Source: Streptomyces malaysiensis subsp. samsunensis
Lineage (GTDB): Bacteria; Actinomycetota; Actinomycetes; Streptomycetales; Streptomycetaceae
Reading direction: 5' to 3'
DNA: 64,000 nt
NCBI RefSeq assembly: GCF_024519315.1
Contig: NZ_JANIIC010000029.1
Span: forward strand, 1-64,000
The translations under genes were made by a program, and so were the position numbers. Below are positions 59,038 to 64,000 of the stretch, one piece after another (position 1 is the first letter of the stretch; the number at the start of each line of letters is the position of its first letter). The notes below the pieces were generated by a model, which was not told the origin of the DNA, made no database searches, and saw only the letters and a list, made by a program, of their open reading frames with translations.

Positions 59038-60255
59038 TTACTCGCAGAGGGCAGTGTCGACGAAGTCGATTACGTGGTCCGCGGCGGTCTGCTGACCGGC
59101 CTGGTCGGTGGGCAGGGCGCTGGGCAGCGCGGTGACGGTGACCGAGACGGCGCGGCCGTCTTCGGTGGCGCCCCCGCGGGTCTCGTAGCCGGGGATGTCA
59201 CCGCCGTGGCCCCAGACCAGGCCACCGCAGCTCAGTGGGGTACTGATCAGGCCGAGTCCGTAACGGGCCCGGGGCCAGAGAGCGGAGGCCGGGACGGTGG
59301 TGCGCATCTGCTTCAGCTGCGCCGGCTTGAGGAGCTTGCCGCCGAGCAGGGCGGAGTAGAAGCGGTTGAGGTCGCTCGGGGTGGCGATCATCTGTCCGGC
59401 GGCCCATGCCCAGGACGGGTCCATCTCGGTGATGTCGCGCAGCGGATCGCCGGGCTTCACCACGTGATAGCCCCGCGGGTGAGGTCCCCGGATGTCCTGG
59501 TCGCCGATGCCGGGGAAGTAGGTGTGGCGCAGCCCGATGGGCTTGATGGCCCGCCGCGTTATCTCCTCGGCCACCGGGCGGCCGGTGACCTTCTGGATGA
59601 GCAGGCCCGCGAGGAGATAGTTGGTGTTGCTGTACTCCCACTTGCTGCCGGGGGCGAACTTCGCCTTCTGGGCCAGCGCCAGGTCGAGCAGGTCGCGCGG
59701 TTCGGTGTAGGTGTGCCGGCCCTTGAAGAAGTCGCCGCCCATGGCCGCGACGTAGTCGGGCAGGCCGCTGGTGTGCTGCAGCAGCTGCCGCACCGTGATG
59801 TGGCGGCCGTCGATGCCGTCGCCCCGGACGAGCCGCGGCAGGTACGTCTCGATCGGCGCGTCGAGGCCGACGCGGCCTTCGCCGACCAGTTGCAGGACGA
59901 CCACGGCGGTGAAGGTCTTGGTGGTGGATCCGATGCGTACCCGCCCGTCGGCCGGCACCTTCGTCTTGTCTTTCCTGTCGGCGACGCCGACGGTGTAGTC
60001 ACGGGTGCTGCCATCGCGGCCGCGGACAGCGGCCAGGGCCGCGGGAAACGCGTCATCGCGCACCAGGCGGTCCATCCGCTGCCGCACCACGTCGTGACGC
60101 TCGTCGGTATGAGCCCCGGACGCCGACGCTGACGGCACGCAGCCCACGGTGAGACTGGCCAGTACCGCCAGTGCGGCCGTCGTCGTGGCTGCCCGTCGGC
60201 GCCTGGACGGCGACGAGGTGTGAACAGACCGGGGAGCGTGGCGATAACGGGACAC
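59038..60255 (-). CDS. Secreted serine hydrolase (beta-lactamase/DD-peptidase family)
   Basis: A 405-residue exported enzyme. GTG 60255 is the start, eight bases after AAGGAG. A twin-Arg-poor signal peptide (AALAVLASLTVG, followed by Cys and Ser/Ala-rich sequence) precedes the domain; the Cys is not in a good lipobox. Active-site motifs are S-x-x-K in GSTTKTF, YSN in WEYSNTNY, and HGG in WGHGGDIPGY. This is the class C/R61 DD-peptidase pattern. Similar Streptomyces proteins are D-alanyl-D-alanine carboxypeptidases or esterases. A frameshifted paralogue lies just upstream at 60423. Confidence 0.87.
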   Translation of the reverse strand: MSRYRHAPRSVHTSSPSRRRRAATTTAALAVLASLTVGCVPSASASGAHTDERHDVVRQRMDRLVRDDAFPAALAAVRGRDGSTRDYTVGVADRKDKTKVPADGRVRIGSTTKTFTAVVVLQLVGEGRVGLDAPIETYLPRLVRGDGIDGRHITVRQLLQHTSGLPDYVAAMGGDFFKGRHTYTEPRDLLDLALAQKAKFAPGSKWEYSNTNYLLAGLLIQKVTGRPVAEEITRRAIKPIGLRHTYFPGIGDQDIRGPHPRGYHVVKPGDPLRDITEMDPSWAWAAGQMIATPSDLNRFYSALLGGKLLKPAQLKQMRTTVPASALWPRARYGLGLISTPLSCGGLVWGHGGDIPGYETRGGATEDGRAVSVTVTALPSALPTDQAGQQTAADHVIDFVDTALCE

Positions 60256-60422
60256 GAAGAACACTCCTTGCTGGTGCCCTGCCGGGCAGGGCGGGTGTTG
60301 AGCCGTGGTGAGCCATGGGGCTCCTTCGGCTGCTGTGGGGGGTGAGGGTGCGTGGTAGCCGACGGTGCGGCGGATCGTGCGCTCCGTGCGGTGCGGGTGA
60401 TGTGACAGATCGTTCGGGTACG

Positions 60423-61768
60423 TCAGCCCGGCAAAGCCGTGCTCTGCGTGGCTGTACCGGGGACAGGCTTGCCGAGCATGCGGCAGACCGCGGCGTCCAC
60501 CAGGGGCCGGTACCTGGCGGCGACCTTCGGTTCGCTGAGGCCGAAGACGGTCGAGGTGAGGATGGCGACGGTGCGGTGGCCGGTGCTGTCGGTGTAGTTC
60601 TGGCTCGCGTAGCCGGGGATGCCACCGGTGTGTCCCCATACGGTGCCGCACGGGGTGCGGACCTCCTCCAGACCCAGCCCGTACCTGGTGGCCTCCGGCG
60701 CGGCGGGGTCTTCCGGGACGGTCGTGCGCATCTGCCTCAGCTGAGCCGGGGGCAGCAGTTCTCCGGACATCAAGGCGGTGTCGAAGCGCGCCCAGTCGGC
60801 CGCGGTGGAGACGACGGCCCCCGCGGCCCAGGCCCAGCTCGGGTTGATCCCGGTCGTGTCTACGTGGTCTTCGTGGCTCAGACCCGCGAAGGACGTCCCC
60901 GGGGGCATGCCGGGAGGCAGCAGGGGGCCCAGATGAGCGGCGTCGGGTTCATAGCCGTGCGCGTACGTCCGGTTGTCGCCGGGCCGCCAGGCGGCAGTGG
61001 TGGCGAGGTAGGTGTGGGTCAGGCGCAGCGGCCGGACGAACCCTAGTCGATCAGGTCGGCCACGCTACGGCCCGTGGCCTTCTCGAGCACCATGCCGAGC
61101 GCGATGTAGTTGGTGTTGCTGTAGGACCACTTCTTGCCGGGAGTGAACAGCGCCTGGTGCCTGGTGGCCAGGGCGAGCAGTTCTTCGGGGGTCCACTGCC
61201 GTTGGTCCTGGCCGGTGACCGAGGCGAGGCCGGCGGGGTCGTCGGTGTAGTCGTACAGACCGCTCGTGTGGTTGAGGAGCATGCGTAAAGTGATCGCGCC
61301 TCCGCCGGGGACCAGGCCGGGCAGCCAACTCTCCACCGAGTCGGTCAGGTTGACCTGGTGCTCGGCGACGAGTTGCAGGGTCAAAGTGGCCACGAGCGTC
61401 TTGGTGTTGGAACCCATGCGAAACTCGTCGTCCACCGCGAGCTTGTGGTCAGCCACGGTCCAGGGGGCCTGCCCGGCGGACTCGACAGCAGGCCCATGAC
61501 CGTCGTCGATCCGCACGGCCACCCCCGGGACACCGGCGTCCACGGTCTGCCGGACCAGCGTGGCCAACTGGTCCGCTCGCCCCGCTACCGCGCCCACGTG
61601 ACCGGCATCGGCCGACCACGTGTCAGCCCGCGCCGCCTCGGTCCGCACCGGCACGGCCGACGCCCCGGACGCCCCGCCGACCGCGGCCGCCGCGGTCAGG
61701 CAGGTGGCCAAGGTCAGCGTCAAGGCTGCACGCGGACGGCGACGCGATATCGGCGCTCGCTCAGTCAT
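60423..61768 (-). pseudogene. Serine hydrolase paralogue, frameshifted
   Basis: From ATG 61768 (CGGAGA upstream) a signal peptide and GSNTKTLVA (SxxK), NHTSGLYDY and WSYSNTNYI are read up to a TAG at 61043. One frame over, from about 61040, the sequence continues VRPLRLTHTYLATTAAW, then PSWAWAAG and WGHTGGIPGY, to the end at 60423. One base missing near 61043 would explain the break. The two parts together give a normal-length protein, close in design to the intact gene at 59038. Either a recent pseudogene or a sequencing error. Confidence 0.75.
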
Positions 61769-62150
61769 GAGATGTCTCCGTGGGGTGAGGTATGGCCCGA
61801 CCGGGCCGGCAGTGGATAAAGTCCGAGGCTGGGCTGGCGTCGAACAGTGATCACTCTGGTCGCCAGTGGGCCGCCCCCGCGATCCGACCACCAGCAGCAT
61901 TCGGGGTGGGGTTATCCCCACCCCGCCCCGGTTCAGGGCTTCAGCAGAGTAGTCAGGGCGCCGCCCCCGGGCCACGGCCCGAACTGCCGAGAAGGGGGTG
62001 CGTACCTGCGCGGTCGCCACCACGCTCACCGACGCGGTTATCGGAGCAGACGGACCAGATGTGCCGGGTGGTCCGCTCCCGCACGGCCCCGTCACCATCC
62101 CGGGTGCCGACGCCGCTGCTGGTCCACGAGCGGCGCGGGCCAGTCTGCTT
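61769..62150. other. Intergenic region, nothing recognised
   Basis: About 380 bases between the hydrolase pseudogene start and the SDR remnant. Open frames exist on both strands but show no family features. Confidence 0.4.
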
Positions 62151-62332
62151 CCCGAGCATCTGTTGGTCAGCGTCCGATGTGGTGGCCGCCTTCGGCGGGG
62201 ATGATGGCGCCGGTGGTCCAGCGGCTTTCGTCGGACAGCAGGAACAGGGCGGCGCGGGCCATGTCGTCGGCAGGGGCGATCTGGTTCATCGGGGCCATGG
62301 AGGCCAGGTGCTCCTGGAGCTCGATGGGCAGC
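62151..62332 (-). pseudogene. C-terminal SDR remnant, inverted copy of 28858-29039
   Basis: It encodes ELQEHLASMAPMNQIAPADDM and the rest of the SDR C-terminus to GGHHIGR, then the same trailer. It differs from the intact SDR at 28226 by two bases over 182. The first four fifths of the gene are deleted: the remnant joins directly to the spacer after the SRPBCC gene, at about 62331. Confidence 0.85.
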
Positions 62333-62382
62333 AAGCGAACCCCCGAAACCCAGCTCAGCGGCCGAGCACGGTCTTCAATGCC
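62331..62382 (-). repeat. Inverted copy of 28137-28188 (52 bp identical)
   Basis: It spans the end of the SRPBCC gene and its trailer. In the other copy the same bases are all that is left of an SRPBCC gene. Confidence 0.85.
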
Positions 62383-62789
62383 TGAGCGGTCGCGGGCCAG
62401 ACCATCTCGCGGCTGACGCGGGTGACGAGAGCCGCGGCGTCACTGTCCGCGACGCCGTAATCGCCCTGCCAGGTGATCGCCGTCTGCCCGTCGGCGGGCT
62501 GCAGCGAGATGGTGGTGCGGGAGGTGGAGACGGGGATGGGCGGGTCTCCCTGGAAGCTGTAGGTCAGCGTCATCCGGGTGTGATCCAGCTCGTCAAGACG
62601 CTCGGTTACCGTGCTGCCGTCCGTGAGCGACAGTTCACGTACGGCACCGACCCGTCCTGATATGCCGCTCGCCAACTGGCTACCGTTCACCTGCGGGTGC
62701 CAGCGCATGTCCTCGAAGGCGGCCAGGAGTTGCCAGACCGCTTGCGGGTCACCGTCGATGACAGCGGTGTACTCGACCGTGATATCCAC
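62355..62789 (-). CDS. SRPBCC-family protein
   Basis: A 144-residue START-like lipid/polyketide-binding fold protein. GTG 62789 starts one base after the SDR stop codon. AVIDGDPQAVWQLLAAFEDMRWHPQV is the first strand/helix, then GSTVTERLDELD, TLTYSFQG and AITWQGDYGV, and the long C-terminal helix ends ALKTVLGR. No catalytic residue can be assigned. Such proteins act as cyclases, transporters or binding partners. Translational coupling with the SDR suggests a shared substrate. An SDR gene once followed it. Confidence 0.82.
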   Translation of the reverse strand: MDITVEYTAVIDGDPQAVWQLLAAFEDMRWHPQVNGSQLASGISGRVGAVRELSLTDGSTVTERLDELDHTRMTLTYSFQGDPPIPVSTSRTTISLQPADGQTAITWQGDYGVADSDAAALVTRVSREMVWPATAQALKTVLGR

Positions 62790-62790
62790 G

Positions 62791-63579
62791 TCAGATCCAG
62801 CTTCCGCCGTTGACGACAAGGGCCTGTCCGTTGATCCATTCGGCCTCCGGCAAGGCAAGGAATCGTGCCACGGGTGCGATGTCACTCGGTTCGCCAAGGC
62901 GTCCGGCGGGCGCGGAGGCGGCGACGTACTGCGTCATCTCGGGACTGAGGACGCCGCTGTCCGCGGCGAGGAAGCCGTCCCCGACGGCGCCGGAGTGAAT
63001 GCTGTTAGCGGTGATGCCCCGCGAGGAGAGTTCCTTGGCCAGCGTGCGGATGGTGGCGTTGGCACCGTTCTTGCTGGTGGCGTAGGCACCGAAGCCGGCG
63101 CCCGCGCTCCGGGTGGAGCTGCTGGAGATATTGATGATGCGACCGCCGTCGGACACCCGGCGGGCAGCTTCGCGCAGTACGTAGAAGACCGCGCGGGTGT
63201 TGACGGCGAGCACACGGTCGAACTCGGCGTCGGAGACCTCGGCCACTGGCTGCAGGCGCGAGGTGACGCCGGCGTTGGCAACCACGATGTCCAGGCCGCC
63301 GAAGTGTGCGATGGCCAGGTCGAACAGCTCCCGCACACTGCTGCTGCGAGTGAGATCCGCGGAAAGCGACAACACATCGACACCGCGCTTGCGGATCGCC
63401 TCCGCGGCTTCGTGCGCCTCCGTCTCCCGGCTGCGGTAGTGCAGGACGATATTCGCCCCCTCCTCCGCGAGCGCCTCGGCGATGGCTCGGCCGATGCTAC
63501 GCGGTGCCCCGGTGACCAGGGCGGTCTTTCCGGCCAGGCGGCGGACACCAGGGTCTCGTGTCCCATGGGATTGATTCAC
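62791..63579 (-). CDS. Short-chain dehydrogenase/reductase
   Basis: A 262-residue SDR from GTG 63579, with CGAGGAG upstream. TGAPRSIGRAIA is the cofactor motif with Pro-Arg in place of common residues. VANAGVT, INISSSSTRSAG and YATSKNGAN carry Asn, Ser, Tyr and Lys. The C-terminus INGQALVVNGG is complete. LHYRSRE after beta-2 suggests NADP(H). It is divergent from an MmyB-type XRE regulator at 63725, the same arrangement as at 25403/25622, so that regulator probably controls it together with the SRPBCC gene. Confidence 0.87.
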   Translation of the reverse strand: MNQSHGTRDPGVRRLAGKTALVTGAPRSIGRAIAEALAEEGANIVLHYRSRETEAHEAAEAIRKRGVDVLSLSADLTRSSSVRELFDLAIAHFGGLDIVVANAGVTSRLQPVAEVSDAEFDRVLAVNTRAVFYVLREAARRVSDGGRIINISSSSTRSAGAGFGAYATSKNGANATIRTLAKELSSRGITANSIHSGAVGDGFLAADSGVLSPEMTQYVAASAPAGRLGEPSDIAPVARFLALPEAEWINGQALVVNGGSWI

Positions 63580-63589
63580 GGTGACGCTC

Positions 63590-63740
63590 CTCGAGAATGG
63601 CGGCCGCGGATCGCGGCTGCCTCCACATCACCGTGCCCTCCAGCCGCTGCCGGTACGAGAGACCGCTTCTGCCTAGGACTGACAGGGCGATGCTCACCCG
63701 CTGTCTCTGGGCGACGATGCATACATGGATCGCAATGAGC
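63590..63740. promoter_or_regulatory. Divergent SDR/XRE promoter region, relic copy at 27985-28125
   Basis: The 145-base gap between the SDR and the XRE regulator resembles 27985-28125 (reverse strand) at about 85 percent by eye. The best conserved block contains CAGTCCTAGGCAGAAGCGG (CTAGG palindrome at its centre on this strand's complement), a possible operator. Confidence 0.55.
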
Positions 63741-64000
63741 TCGCGCGTTGCCTGCGTCACTGGCGGGACCGTCTCAGCCCTGTGAGCGTGGGACTGTCGG
63801 CAGGCAGCCTGCGGCGCGCGCCCGGCCTACGCCGTGAAGAGGTCGCACACCTCGCCGGTGTGTCGGTGGACTACCTCGCCCGCCTCGAGCAGGGACGCGC
63901 GGGGAATCCGTCCCCTTCAGTGCTGGAGGCTCTGGCACGGGCATTGCGACTGACCGATGATGAAAACGCCCATTTGTTCCGTCTGGCCGGCCACGCGGAT
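63725..64000 (+). CDS. XRE-family regulator (MmyB type), partial at window end
   Basis: ATG 63725 opens a frame that runs off the window after 92 codons. RRAPGLRREEVAHLAGVS and DYLARLEQGR are the HTH_31 motifs, almost as in the regulator at 24579. LALRLTD-like and NAHLFRLAGHA sequence follows, leading into the MmyB ligand domain beyond the window. It is divergent from the SDR at 62791 and is its probable regulator. Confidence 0.8.
   Translation, partial: MDRNELARCLRHWRDRLSPVSVGLSAGSLRRAPGLRREEVAHLAGVSVDYLARLEQGRAGNPSPSVLEALARALRLTDDENAHLFRLAGHAD

Noticed and set aside
1..64000. CRISPR array, rRNA or tRNA genes
   Set aside because: No regularly spaced repeats or recognisable rRNA/tRNA sequence was noticed. 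A tRNA scan could not be run, so a missed tRNA is possible.

Overview
The window is high-GC DNA with GTG starts, strong AAGGAGG-type ribosome sites and typical actinobacterial families: BTAD and PucR regulators, SpoIIE-type phosphatases fused to anti-sigma kinase domains, MmyB-type XRE regulators, a tendamistat-like amylase inhibitor and a beta-propeller phytase. A Streptomyces or close relative is most likely (inference). No rRNA, tRNA or CRISPR array was seen. The many gene fragments, decayed insertion sequences and catabolic islands suggest an accessory region.

Layout. 0-1.2 kb: a broken DUF6308 gene and a secreted lipase. 1.2-12.4 kb: a catabolic island with a PucR regulator divergent from an alcohol dehydrogenase/aldehyde dehydrogenase pair, two alpha/beta hydrolases, an MHS transporter and a large MalT/BTAD-like regulator whose 5' end looks frameshifted. 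12.5-17.9 kb: nested mobile DNA. A 3.4-kb serine-recombinase element (DUF5372, HTH protein, small protein, frameshifted recombinase) sits inside an IS transposase, flanked by fragments of an Fe-S oxidoreductase and a tyrosine recombinase. 17.9-25.4 kb: a sensor phosphatase, two more deleted copies of the same IS, a phytase, a DUF418 fragment and a tendamistat domain. 25.4-29 kb: an XRE/SDR pair, ABC and acyl-CoA dehydrogenase fragments, and an SDR.

29-58 kb holds a large aromatic or ketone catabolic island. A LysR regulator lies between two operons. The leftward one encodes a FAH-family hydrolase, an ornithine cyclodeaminase-like protein, a gentisate-dioxygenase-like cupin and a DapA-like aldolase. 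The rightward one encodes HyuA/HyuB subunits with a small zinc-type protein (a layout like acetone or acetophenone carboxylase), an epimerase, an aromatic-acid transporter and a CoA ligase. A second sensor phosphatase follows. Next comes a divergent pair: a salicylyl-CoA-hydroxylase-like flavoprotein plus AMP ligase, facing a VOC protein, two small proteins and a hydrolase, then TetR. After that come two SDRs, a PDR-type reductase with a P450, and an MHS transporter. A CATAA-N8-TTATG-like site lies upstream of both LysR-flanking operons and again before the SDR group, which suggests a shared regulon (inference).

58-64 kb: a MerR regulator, two serine beta-lactamase-like hydrolases (one frameshifted), an SDR remnant, an SRPBCC protein, an SDR and the start of an XRE regulator. 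Near-identical inverted segments at about 28-29 kb and 62 kb flank the island, each locus carrying a different deletion.
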